A DNA stretch of 58,260 nucleotides. Origin: CADCVT01 sp036389485. GTDB lineage: Bacteria > Actinomycetota > Thermoleophilia > Solirubrobacterales > Solirubrobacteraceae. Made by a program: the position numbers and the translations under genes. Location: positions 1-58,260 of the forward strand of contig DASVPR010000047.1 in NCBI GenBank assembly GCA_036389485.1, given 5' to 3'. This document shows, in pieces, positions 47,936-55,317 of the stretch. The first letter of the stretch is position 1, and each line of letters begins with the position of its first letter. Below the pieces are notes generated by a model that saw only the letters and a program-made list of their open reading frames with translations, was not told the DNA's origin and did no database searches.

Positions 47936-50900
47936 GTGTCGACGTGGCGTCGCGTGTGCGCGAGGTGCGGGGACGCCGCGGGACCGGAGCAGCGGTTCTG
48001 CGGCGCGTGCGGCGCTGCGCTCGACGCCGAGCAAGAGGGCGAGCGCAAGCAGCTGACGGTCCTCTTCGCCGACGTGCAGGGATCGATGGACCTGCAGGAG
48101 GCGCTCGATCCCGAGCGGTGGGCGGCGATCATCGGGCGCGTCGTCGAGATCCTGGCCGACGGCGTCCGCCGCTTCGGCGGCACGGTCGACAAGTTCACGG
48201 GCGACGGCGTCATGGCCCTCTTCGGCGCGCCGGTCGCGCAGGAGGACCACGCGCGGCGGGCGTGCCACGCGGCCTGCTGGCTGAGCGCGGCCGTCGCGGA
48301 GTACGCCGACGAGGTGCGCCGCACCGATGACCAGGCCTTGCACGTGCGCCTCGGCCTGAACTCCGGGGAAGTCGTCGTCGGACGGGTCGGCCGCGACCTC
48401 CGGCTCGAGCCGACCGCGCTCGGGCACACGGTCGGCCTCGCGCAGCGGATGGAGTCGATCGCGGAGCCGGGCCGCCCGTACCTGACCGAGAACACCGCCC
48501 GCCTGGTCGAACGGTGGTTCAGCCTCACCGACCTCGGCCGGCAGAGCGTCAAGGGCGCCCGACAGCCGCTGCGGGTCTACGCGCTCGACGGGCCCCGCTC
48601 GGCGCCGCCGGCCGCCCGCGCGGCGTCCCCTCTCGCCGCGTCGCGCCTGGTGGGACGGGCGCACGAGCTCGACGTCCTCGCGGAGTCCCTGCGGGATGCG
48701 ATGGAGGGCCGTTTCCGGGTCGTCGGCGTGATCGGGGAGGCCGGCGTCGGCAAGAGCCGCCTGTGCCAGGAGTTCATCGGCTCGGTCGAGGCGCGCGGCG
48801 TCACCGCGCGGCGCACCGCGGGCGTGTCGCACGGCGGCGACGTCCCGCTGCTGCCGATCCTCTCGCTGCTGCGCGACTACTTCCGCATCGGGGACGGCGA
48901 GAGCCCCGGCGAGGCGCGCGAGAAGGTCGCGCGCCGGGTGCTCGCGCTCGACCCTGCGCTCGAGGAGACGCTGCCGATCCTGTACGACCTGCTCGAGGTG
49001 GGGGACCCGGCGCACCCGCCGCCGGCGCTGAGCCCCGAGGTGCGCATGAAGCGGATCTTCGAGGCGCTGCGGCGGGTGATGGAGCTGCGCAGCGAGCGCG
49101 AGGTCCTCGTGCTCCTCATCGAGGACCTGCACTGGTTCGACCCGCAGAGCGCGCGGTTCCTGGAGGAGCTGCTGGAGTCCTACGCCGGCACCCGGACGCT
49201 CGTGGTCACGAACTTCCGCCCCGAGTTCTCCGCGGCCTGGACGGCGCGCGCGTACTACCGCCCGCTGCCGCTGGCGCCGCTGCGCGAGGACGCGGTCGCG
49301 GAGCTGCTCGCGGGGCTGCTCGGGGGAGAGCGGTCGATGGCCGAGCTTCTCGAGTTCGTCCTGGAGCGGACCGGCGGCAACCCGTTCTTCGTCGAGGAGC
49401 TGGTCCGCACGCTCGTGGAGGACGGCACGCTCGCCGGGCGGAAGGGGAGCTACCGCCTCGCGCGCCCGCTCGACGAGGTGCGCGTCCCGGCGAGCGTCCA
49501 CGCGGTGCTCGCGGCCCGCATCGACCGCCTGCGCCCCGAGCACAAGGCGGTCCTGCAGACCGCCGCGGTCATCGGCCGCTCCTTCGCGCAGCCGCTCCTC
49601 GCGAAGGTGACGCCGCTCGACGCGGCGGCGCTGCAGGAGACGCTGCTCACGCTGTGCGGCGCCGAGCTGCTGCAGGTCGTGCGCCGCGAGCCGGTCGTCG
49701 AGTACCGCTTCTGGCACCCGCTGACGCAGGAGGTCGCCTACACGACGCCGCTCGCGAGCCGTCGCGCCGCGCTGCACGCGGCGGTGGCGCAGGCGCTGAT
49801 CGAGCACGAGCCCGACCGGCTGGACGAGCTCGCCGCGGTGCTGGCCTGGCACTGGGAACGCGCGGGCCGGCCACTGGAGGCGGCGCGCTGGAACCTGCGC
49901 GCCGGCGAGTTCGCGGTCCGGACCGATCTCGCCGCCGGACAGCGCCGCTGGCGCGCGGCGGCGGAGATGCTCGCCCGCGAGGAGCAGACGGCGGAGTCGC
50001 GCGAGATCGGGGCGCGCGCCCGCACGCGCCTGTTGCAGTTCGGCGCGCGCACGGGCATGGATCCGGCGGAAGCCGAGCGGCTGTACGCGGAAGGCCGAGC
50101 GCTCGCCGAGGCCCTGGACGACCTCGGCATGCTCGGCGTGCTCATGACGATGGCGGGGTCCGCCAAGTTCTGGCGCGGCGACGTCCAGGGCGCGCTGGTC
50201 CACGTCCAGGAGGTCGCCGCGCTCGGAGACCGTACCGACGACCCCGATCTGCAGACGGCCCTGTGGTTCGGCCTCGGCTTCGTCCGCGCCTATGCGGCGA
50301 CGCCGCCGGAGACGCTCGCGGCGACGGATCGCGTCCTCGCCGCGGCCGCAGGCGAGCCCGAGCGCGGCGCGGCGCTGATGGGCTATAGCCCGCTCGCGCG
50401 CACCCACCAGGTGCGCGGCGGGACGCTCGCGCGCGCCGGACGGCTGGCGGACGCGGCCGCGGAGATCGAGATGGCGCTGGCCGTCGCCCGTCCGCGGAAC
50501 GAGACCGACACGGTCGCGTGGGCCCTGGCCGAGCTGCCGCATCTCGAGTGGCTGCGCGGCGACGGCAACGCGGGCGCCTCCTCCGCCGCCGAGGCGCTGC
50601 GGCTGGCGGAGGAGACGGGCAACGTCGGTGCGCTCGTGCTGGCGCTGGACGGGCTCGCGCTCGCACACCTGCGCGCGGGCGAGCCGGTGGAGGCCGTCGG
50701 CCTGTGCGAGCGCGCGCTGGCCGAGGCGCGCGGGCGCCGGAGCGGCTTGTTCGCCGAGGCTCGCCTGCTGATCCACCTGTCGAACGGGCGGCTGGCCGCG
50801 TACGACCCGGTCGGCGCGCTGGCCGCCGCCCGCGAGGCGACCGCCCTCGCGCGCCGCCGGAGGACCCGTACGGACGAGTGCGAGGCTCTCCTCGCGCGGG

Positions 50901-51169
50901 CTCGCGCCCGCCGCGCGGCGGGCGAGACCGCAGAGGCCGTCCTCGACGACCTCGCCGCGGCCCTGACCCTCGCGCGCGACATCGGTGCCGTCACCTACGA
51001 GCCGTTCGTGCTGGAGGAGCGCGCTCGCGCGCGGGCGGACGCCGCCGAGCTGCGGGCGGCCGCCGACCGGTTCGCCGCGATCGGCGCGTCCGGGCACCAC
51101 CGGAGGCTCGAACACGAGCTCGCGTCCGCCGCGGCCCCGGCGCGCGCCCGCTCCGCGCGGTCCCGGTGA
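47936..51169 (+). CDS. Class III nucleotide cyclase-domain/AAA ATPase/TPR signalling protein
   Basis: The 1077-residue protein has, in order, a zinc ribbon (Cys8, 11, 22, 25), a class III cyclase homology domain (about 37-200), an AAA_16/NACHT-like NTPase (about 240-560) and TPR-type helical repeats to the end. Cyclase metal ligands Asp46 (LFADVQGS) and Asp90 (KFTGDGVMALFG) are present. The transition-state Asn position reads TVGLAQRM, i.e. Gly, so activity is doubtful. Walker A is GEAGVGKSR (about 267-275) and Walker B VLLIEDLHWFD (about 391-401). It is probably a large cytoplasmic sensor related to LuxR/MalT-type STAND proteins, without a DNA-binding domain. GTG start. Confidence 0.88.
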   Translation: MSTWRRVCARCGDAAGPEQRFCGACGAALDAEQEGERKQLTVLFADVQGSMDLQEALDPERWAAIIGRVVEILADGVRRFGGTVDKFTGDGVMALFGAPVAQEDHARRACHAACWLSAAVAEYADEVRRTDDQALHVRLGLNSGEVVVGRVGRDLRLEPTALGHTVGLAQRMESIAEPGRPYLTENTARLVERWFSLTDLGRQSVKGARQPLRVYALDGPRSAPPAARAASPLAASRLVGRAHELDVLAESLRDAMEGRFRVVGVIGEAGVGKSRLCQEFIGSVEARGVTARRTAGVSHGGDVPLLPILSLLRDYFRIGDGESPGEAREKVARRVLALDPALEETLPILYDLLEVGDPAHPPPALSPEVRMKRIFEALRRVMELRSEREVLVLLIEDLHWFDPQSARFLEELLESYAGTRTLVVTNFRPEFSAAWTARAYYRPLPLAPLREDAVAELLAGLLGGERSMAELLEFVLERTGGNPFFVEELVRTLVEDGTLAGRKGSYRLARPLDEVRVPASVHAVLAARIDRLRPEHKAVLQTAAVIGRSFAQPLLAKVTPLDAAALQETLLTLCGAELLQVVRREPVVEYRFWHPLTQEVAYTTPLASRRAALHAAVAQALIEHEPDRLDELAAVLAWHWERAGRPLEAARWNLRAGEFAVRTDLAAGQRRWRAAAEMLAREEQTAESREIGARARTRLLQFGARTGMDPAEAERLYAEGRALAEALDDLGMLGVLMTMAGSAKFWRGDVQGALVHVQEVAALGDRTDDPDLQTALWFGLGFVRAYAATPPETLAATDRVLAAAAGEPERGAALMGYSPLARTHQVRGGTLARAGRLADAAAEIEMALAVARPRNETDTVAWALAELPHLEWLRGDGNAGASSAAEALRLAEETGNVGALVLALDGLALAHLRAGEPVEAVGLCERALAEARGRRSGLFAEARLLIHLSNGRLAAYDPVGALAAAREATALARRRRTRTDECEALLARARARRAAGETAEAVLDDLAAALTLARDIGAVTYEPFVLEERARARADAAELRAAADRFAAIGASGHHRRLEHELASAAAPARARSARSR

Positions 51170-51200
51170 GGACCGCTCAGCCGCCATGTGGAAGCTGGAG

Positions 51201-51566
51201 TGGAGACGGCGGGAATCGAACCCGCGTCCGCGGTCGCGCCGGAGGCAGCGTCTACGAGCGTAGCCCGCACTCTGGTTCTCGCTCCCGGGTCGCCATGCGG
51301 GCGGGGTCACCGGGAGCCAGCCTCCTGAGATGTCCCCCGGTCGGAGGAAGCGGACCTTCCGGGGTGAGCCCGCGTTCTGATACCGGAACCCCCGCGGCGG
51401 GCGGGCGGGGGGCGGCACCTCTACTGCCTAGTGCTTGTGACTAAGCGGCGAGGGCGTACTCGTGAGAGTCCGCACGTATGGTTTTCCGGTGGTTTTACGA
51501 GGCCAACCGGAACCTCGGCTCGCGACTGCCCCTGCGATATCGACCACGTCGAAGCCTGTCGTCCCC
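51201..51566 (-). ncRNA. ssrA: tmRNA (ssrA)
   Basis: Transfer-messenger RNA, which with SmpB rescues stalled ribosomes and tags the nascent protein for degradation. The 5' end GGGGACGACAGGCTTCGACG pairs with CGTCTCC at the 3' end (acceptor stem with one G-U). The T-arm is GCGGGTTCGATTCCCGC. The tag frame runs from GCG at 51473 to TAG at 51441 and reads ADSHEYALAA, similar to actinobacterial tags. After the discriminator A the genome reads CTC, so CCA is not encoded and must be added. Length about 366 nt. It lies 1.6 kb downstream of smpB on the same strand. Confidence 0.95.
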
Positions 51567-51572
51567 AGGGGC

Positions 51573-51600
51573 TATGTACGCCCTCCATTCTAGCTGGAAA
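51573..51600 (-). promoter_or_regulatory. Candidate ssrA promoter
   Basis: On the minus strand TTTCCA (51595-51600) and TACATA (51573-51578), spaced by 16 bases, precede the mature 5' end of tmRNA by 6 bases. This would place transcription start at or near the mature end, leaving little 5' leader for RNase P. It is moderately convincing. Confidence 0.4.
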
Positions 51601-51612
51601 GAGCGACCGTGA

Positions 51613-52941
51613 TCACGGGCGGCGGCGCAGCTCCCGCGCCGCCTCCGTGCTGCTCTTCTGCCCGGTGAGCGCGGTGGCGTCGAAGACGACGCGGTACTCG
51701 CCGGCCTCGCGCGGCCGGTCGAAGCGGGCCTTGAACGTGCCGCGCTTCGCCGTCAGCGTCGCGGCGTCGACCGGCGTGTCGTCGCGGTAGAGCGTCGCGC
51801 GGATCGTCGAGCGCTTCGAGACGAACACCCGGCCCTCGACGAAGCGCTTCCCGGCCGCGACGCGCGGCGTCCCGAAGCGGACCGGCTCGGTCTCGTAGAC
51901 GGCGAAGCTCTCCGCCATCCCGCAGAAGGGCTCGCCGCCGACGGTCGCGCACAGCTTCTCGAGGAAACCGCGGAAGACCTGGTGGTAGTGCAGGTCGGAC
52001 TCCTGCCCGCGGGTCGAGCCGGGCTCGTGGTAGTAGAGCGACCATGCGCCGGTGTCGTACTGCGACATCGCCGCGCGCGCCTCGGCGAGCGCGAACTCGT
52101 ACGTCTCCTGCACGGCGCCGTCCTCCGGCTCGAGCTGCGCGTACGCGTGCAGCGACAGCACCGCCTGCGCGAACCCGTTCCCGATCAGCAGCCGCGGCGC
52201 CTGCGGGTACATGAGGTAGTGCGCGCGCCCCGCCTCGACGACGTACCGCACGCCGAGCGGCGGCTCCTGCCGGAAGACCTCGAGCATCTCGCGCGCCTCC
52301 GCGCGCTTGCCGAGCCGCGCGTACGCCTCGAGCGCGACCGCCTGCGGCATCGCCGACGCCCACCCGGGCTCGCCGCCCGCCCACGGGAAGAGGTACTCGA
52401 ACGCCAGCGCGCCGTTGCGGCGGACGGCCAGCTCGAGCAGGTCGTCCGCCCAGATCCGCGTACGCTCCGTGATCCGCCGCCGCTTGGAGAGCGCGTTGAG
52501 CGTCCCGAGGTTCGCGAGCGGCTGCAGCTGCCAGCCGTTGCCGGCGTAGAGCTGGAACACGACGTCTGAGCCCGGGAACGCCCGCCGCGTCCCGTTCGGC
52601 GGCGCCGCCTGCCGCTCGCGCCAGAACCACTCGACGTTGCGCTGCACGATCAGCATCGCCGGCTTGACCCGCTCGACCAGCATCTGCCGCTTCGCCAGCG
52701 AGCGCGTGTTCTTCACGACGCCCTTCATGTGGGCCTTCGGCGCGCCGGTCAGCCGCCGCGCCGCGATCCGGGCGTCGCGCCAGTCCCGCTGCCACGCATC
52801 CACGATCACCGGGTCGAACTGGCCGCCCTGCTCGATCGCGTCGAGCGTCAGGTCGACGGGATCCGTGCTCTGCGCTCCGGCGGCGGGGGCGATCAGCAGG
52901 GCGGCGAGCGCCGCGAGGACGGTGATGACGCGCAGTCGCAA
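51613..52941 (-). CDS. Secreted D-glucuronyl C5-epimerase-family protein
   Basis: The 442-residue protein starts at TTG and has a signal peptide (RVITVLAALAALLIAPAAGA). The C-terminal half carries the C5-epimerase C-domain pattern: QYDTGAWSLYYHEPGS, LHYHQVFRGFLEKL and FQLYAGNGWQLQPLANLG, forming an (alpha/alpha) barrel. Eukaryotic homologues epimerise glucuronate in heparan sulfate; bacterial ones act on or bind uronic-acid polysaccharides. The last ~80 residues look like a strand domain (TLYRDDTPVDAATLTAKRGT). TAGCGT nine bases before the TTG is a likely -10. It separates smpB from ssrA. Confidence 0.82.
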   Translation of the reverse strand: MRLRVITVLAALAALLIAPAAGAQSTDPVDLTLDAIEQGGQFDPVIVDAWQRDWRDARIAARRLTGAPKAHMKGVVKNTRSLAKRQMLVERVKPAMLIVQRNVEWFWRERQAAPPNGTRRAFPGSDVVFQLYAGNGWQLQPLANLGTLNALSKRRRITERTRIWADDLLELAVRRNGALAFEYLFPWAGGEPGWASAMPQAVALEAYARLGKRAEAREMLEVFRQEPPLGVRYVVEAGRAHYLMYPQAPRLLIGNGFAQAVLSLHAYAQLEPEDGAVQETYEFALAEARAAMSQYDTGAWSLYYHEPGSTRGQESDLHYHQVFRGFLEKLCATVGGEPFCGMAESFAVYETEPVRFGTPRVAAGKRFVEGRVFVSKRSTIRATLYRDDTPVDAATLTAKRGTFKARFDRPREAGEYRVVFDATALTGQKSSTEAARELRRRP

Positions 52942-52950
52942 GGTCGCGGA

Positions 52951-52956
52951 ACGCTA
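52951..52956 (-). promoter_or_regulatory. Putative -10 element before the epimerase-like gene
   Basis: On the minus strand TAGCGT lies nine bases upstream of the TTG at 52941, with no Shine-Dalgarno sequence. It fits the recurrent leaderless pattern and supports the TTG start. Confidence 0.35.
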
Positions 52957-53010
52957 GAACACGCGTCCGATGGGTTCGGTTCGCTCGTTGCAGCCGCCGA
53001 CCACGGGAAG

Positions 53011-53056
53011 GCGCGGCCCGGCGGTGAGGTACGGACGCTAGGGCGCCGGGCCGCGC
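53011..53056. terminator. 13-bp perfect inverted repeat, possible terminator or structured RNA
   Basis: GCGCGGCCCGGCG (53011-53023) pairs perfectly with CGCCGGGCCGCGC (53044-53056) around a 20-base loop. It lies between smpB and the epimerase-like gene. No U-run follows on either strand, so it would be a U-less actinobacterial-type terminator or another structured element. Confidence 0.45.
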
Positions 53057-53092
53057 ATTCAAACCGGATGCGGACGCGCAGAGGGGGTCCCA

Positions 53093-53126
53093 CCCACCCC
53101 GCGCAATCGAAAATCGCGCGGGTGGG
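53093..53126 (-). terminator. Hairpin directly after the smpB stop
   Basis: On the minus strand CCCACCCGCGC (53126-53116) can pair with GCGCGGGGTGGG (53104-53093), with one bulged base and an 11-base AT-richer loop. It starts immediately after the smpB stop codon. No U tract follows. Likely a transcription terminator or mRNA 3'-end stabiliser. Confidence 0.5.
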
Positions 53127-53609
53127 CTAGCGGCCGACGTCGCGCAGCTGCCGGTCCATGTCCCGCTTCATCTCGCGCGCCTTGATCGACTGGCGCTTGT
53201 CGAAGCGGTCCTTGCCGCGGGCGAGGGCGAGCTCGACCTTCGCTCGGCCGTTGGAGAAGTAGATGCGGGTGGGCACGAGCGTCCAGCCCTTCTCGGCGAT
53301 CCGCCCCACGACCTTGTCGATCTCCCGCTTGTGCAGGAGCAGCTTGCGCTCGCGCTCGGGCGGGTGGTTGTCGCGCGCGGCGGGCTTGTACGGCGGGATG
53401 TGGAGGTTGTGCAGCCAGACCTCGCCGTCGTTGATCGTGGCGTAGGCGTCCTTCATCTGGGCACCCCCGTCGCGCAGGGCCTTGACCTCCGTCCCGCGCA
53501 GGACCATGCCCGCCTCGAGCCGGTCGAGCAGCTCGTACCGGTACGCCGCCTGCCGGTTCGACGCGACGTCGCCCGCCCCGATCTTGCGCTTGCCGCCCTT
53601 CTTCGCCAC
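53127..53609 (-). CDS. smpB: SsrA-binding protein SmpB
   Basis: The 160-residue OB-fold protein binds the tRNA-like domain of tmRNA and brings it to stalled ribosomes. Family motifs: NRQAAYRYELLDRLEAGMVL, GTEVKALRDGG, GEVWLHNLHIPPYKPA and the basic C-terminal tail (KREIDKVVGRIAEKGWTLVP, ARGKDRFDKRQSIKAREMKR). GTG start. The gene begins 10 bases after the RNB nuclease stop. TAGCCT seven bases before the GTG may give an additional leaderless transcript. Confidence 0.97.
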   Translation of the reverse strand: MAKKGGKRKIGAGDVASNRQAAYRYELLDRLEAGMVLRGTEVKALRDGGAQMKDAYATINDGEVWLHNLHIPPYKPAARDNHPPERERKLLLHKREIDKVVGRIAEKGWTLVPTRIYFSNGRAKVELALARGKDRFDKRQSIKAREMKRDMDRQLRDVGR

Positions 53610-53616
53610 GCGGCAG

Positions 53617-53622
53617 AGGCTA
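53617..53622 (-). promoter_or_regulatory. Putative -10 element before smpB
   Basis: On the minus strand TAGCCT (its TAG is the upstream stop) lies seven bases before the smpB GTG. It matches the recurring spacing. It could uncouple smpB expression from the upstream genes. Confidence 0.3.
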
Positions 53623-55317
53623 TTCCGACGGCGCCGGGTACAGGTCGACGCGGCCGCGCGGCGCCTCGATCTTCCCGACCGCGACCCGGATCGGGTCGCC
53701 GATGCGGATCGCCGAGCCGGTCTTCGTGCCGAAGAGGATCGTGCCCTCCTCGTTCAGCTCCCACCACTCGCCGCGCAGGCGGCGGACCGGCAGGAGGCCC
53801 TCGAACCCGTCGCCGAACGCGACGAACGCGCCCGCGCCGATCACGCCCACCACCTCTCCGTCGAACTCGCGCTCCCACCCGCCCTCGAACAGCTCCCGCT
53901 CCAGCACGAAGCACCGTGCGACGTCGTCGGCGTCGCGCTCGATGACCATCGCCTCGCGCTCGCGGGCGCTCGACCACTCGCCGGCGTCCGGCAGCCGCGT
54001 CCGGTCCGGCGCCTCCTCCCCCGCGCCGACCGCATGCAGCAGCGAGCGGTGGCAGACGATGTCCGGATACCGGCGGATCGGCGAGGTGAAGTGGCAGTAC
54101 CGCGCGCTCGCAAGCCCTGCGTGCCCGACGTTGCGCGGCGAGTAGTACGCGGCCTTCAGCGTGCGGAGCACCAGCGACGTCAGCCCCTTCCGGCCTCGCC
54201 CGGTCGTGCGGACGAAGCGGTCGACCGCATGCGAGATCTCCGACGCGGCCTCGGCCGCCTCCGACGGCGACAGCTGCTCCGCCACCGGCGGCGTCGGCAC
54301 GTCGAGGGAGGCCAGCTGCGAGACGAGCCGCTGGACCGCCTCCGGCTCCGGCCGCTCGTGCACCCGGTACAGCGCGGGGAGCTTCCGGTCCTCGAGCACC
54401 GCGGCGACCGCCTCGTTCGCCGCGATCATCAGGTGCTCGATCAGCCGGTGCGACTCGGTCTGCTGCACCGGCGCGACGTGCTCGACGTGGCCGCGGGTGT
54501 CGAAGCGGAACTCGGGCTCGGCGGCGTCCAGCGCCAGCGCCCGCGCCTCGCGCGCCGAGCCCAGAGCCGCCGCCGCTCCCCGGGCCGCCGCCAGCGACGC
54601 GTCCCACGGCGCCGCCGCGCGCTCACGCCCGCCGAAGATCCGGTCGACGCGGTCGTAGTCGAGCCGCTCGTTCGAGCGGATCAGCGAGCGGTAGAACGCG
54701 CTCTTGACCACCCGCGGCCCGCGGACCTCCATCTCGACGGTGACCGCGAGCCGGTCCTCGAACGGCACCAGCGAGCACTTCTCGTTCGAGAGCGCCTCGG
54801 GCAGCATCGGCTCGACCGCGCCCGGCACGTACACCGACGTCGCGCGGCGGTAGGCCTCCTTGTCGACCCGATCGCCGGGGCGCACGTACGCGGTGACGTC
54901 CGCGATGTGGACCCAGACCCGCCACGCGCCCTCCCCCAGCTGCTCCGCCGAGATCGCGTCGTCGAAGTCCTTGGCCGTCGCGGGATCGATCGTGAACGCG
55001 ACGAGGTCGCGCAGATCCCGACGCGCGACGCCCGCGACCGGCTCCGCCTCGCGCGCACGGCGCTCGAGGTCGGGGTCGAAGCGCCGCCGCAGCCCGCGAT
55101 CCAGCATCAACGCCTCGATGACGTCCCGCGCCACGTCCGGCCGCCCGATCAGCCGCACGACCTTCGCCTGCCCGCGCCCGGTCCCGGTCGTCCGCAGCAG
55201 CGCGAGCGCGCCCTCCTTCAGCCGCTTGTCCCGCTCGACGACGACGCGGCGGCCGCGCTCGAAGAACGGCTCGCCGGTCCAGAAGCGCCCCCGGCGCGAA
55301 AGCTGCGCGACGATCAC
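53620..55317 (-). CDS. RNB-domain exoribonuclease, RNase R-like, short form
   Basis: The 565-residue 3'-5' exoribonuclease begins with a single OB-like segment (FERGRRVVVERDKRLKEGAL). The RNB catalytic domain follows with the metal-site motif TIDPATAKDFDDAIS and family blocks TSPIRRYPDIVCHRSLL and HRLIEHLMIAANEAV. A C-terminal S1-like domain (DGEVVGVIGAGAFVAFGDGF) closes it. It is much shorter than E. coli RNase R; the N-terminal HTH and one cold-shock domain are missing, and there is no Lys-rich tail. GTG start in a GTGA overlap with ctpA. Its position next to smpB suggests degradation of non-stop mRNA. Confidence 0.88.
   Translation of the reverse strand: MIVAQLSRRGRFWTGEPFFERGRRVVVERDKRLKEGALALLRTTGTGRGQAKVVRLIGRPDVARDVIEALMLDRGLRRRFDPDLERRAREAEPVAGVARRDLRDLVAFTIDPATAKDFDDAISAEQLGEGAWRVWVHIADVTAYVRPGDRVDKEAYRRATSVYVPGAVEPMLPEALSNEKCSLVPFEDRLAVTVEMEVRGPRVVKSAFYRSLIRSNERLDYDRVDRIFGGRERAAAPWDASLAAARGAAAALGSAREARALALDAAEPEFRFDTRGHVEHVAPVQQTESHRLIEHLMIAANEAVAAVLEDRKLPALYRVHERPEPEAVQRLVSQLASLDVPTPPVAEQLSPSEAAEAASEISHAVDRFVRTTGRGRKGLTSLVLRTLKAAYYSPRNVGHAGLASARYCHFTSPIRRYPDIVCHRSLLHAVGAGEEAPDRTRLPDAGEWSSAREREAMVIERDADDVARCFVLERELFEGGWEREFDGEVVGVIGAGAFVAFGDGFEGLLPVRRLRGEWWELNEEGTILFGTKTGSAIRIGDPIRVAVGKIEAPRGRVDLYPAPSE

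Noticed and set aside
47936..51169. Antiphage (CBASS-like or STAND-like) defence system
   Set aside because: The cyclase is of class III, not CD-NTase, and no effector nuclease, membrane toxin or other defence gene adjoins it; housekeeping genes flank it.
51170..51210. Genomic-island attachment site at the ssrA 3' end
   Set aside because: tmRNA 3' ends are common integration sites, but I see no integrase and no second copy of the 3' end in the window.
51201..51240. Possible tRNA gene (T-arm with GGTTCGATTCC)
   Set aside because: The matching acceptor strand is 350 bases away and a tag reading frame lies between, so it is tmRNA.
47906..51418. 1170-codon open frame antisense to the cyclase/AAA gene
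   Set aside because: Very GC-rich coding DNA commonly leaves a long open antisense frame. The translation is Arg/Ala/Leu-rich, without domains, and the sense strand has clear motifs.
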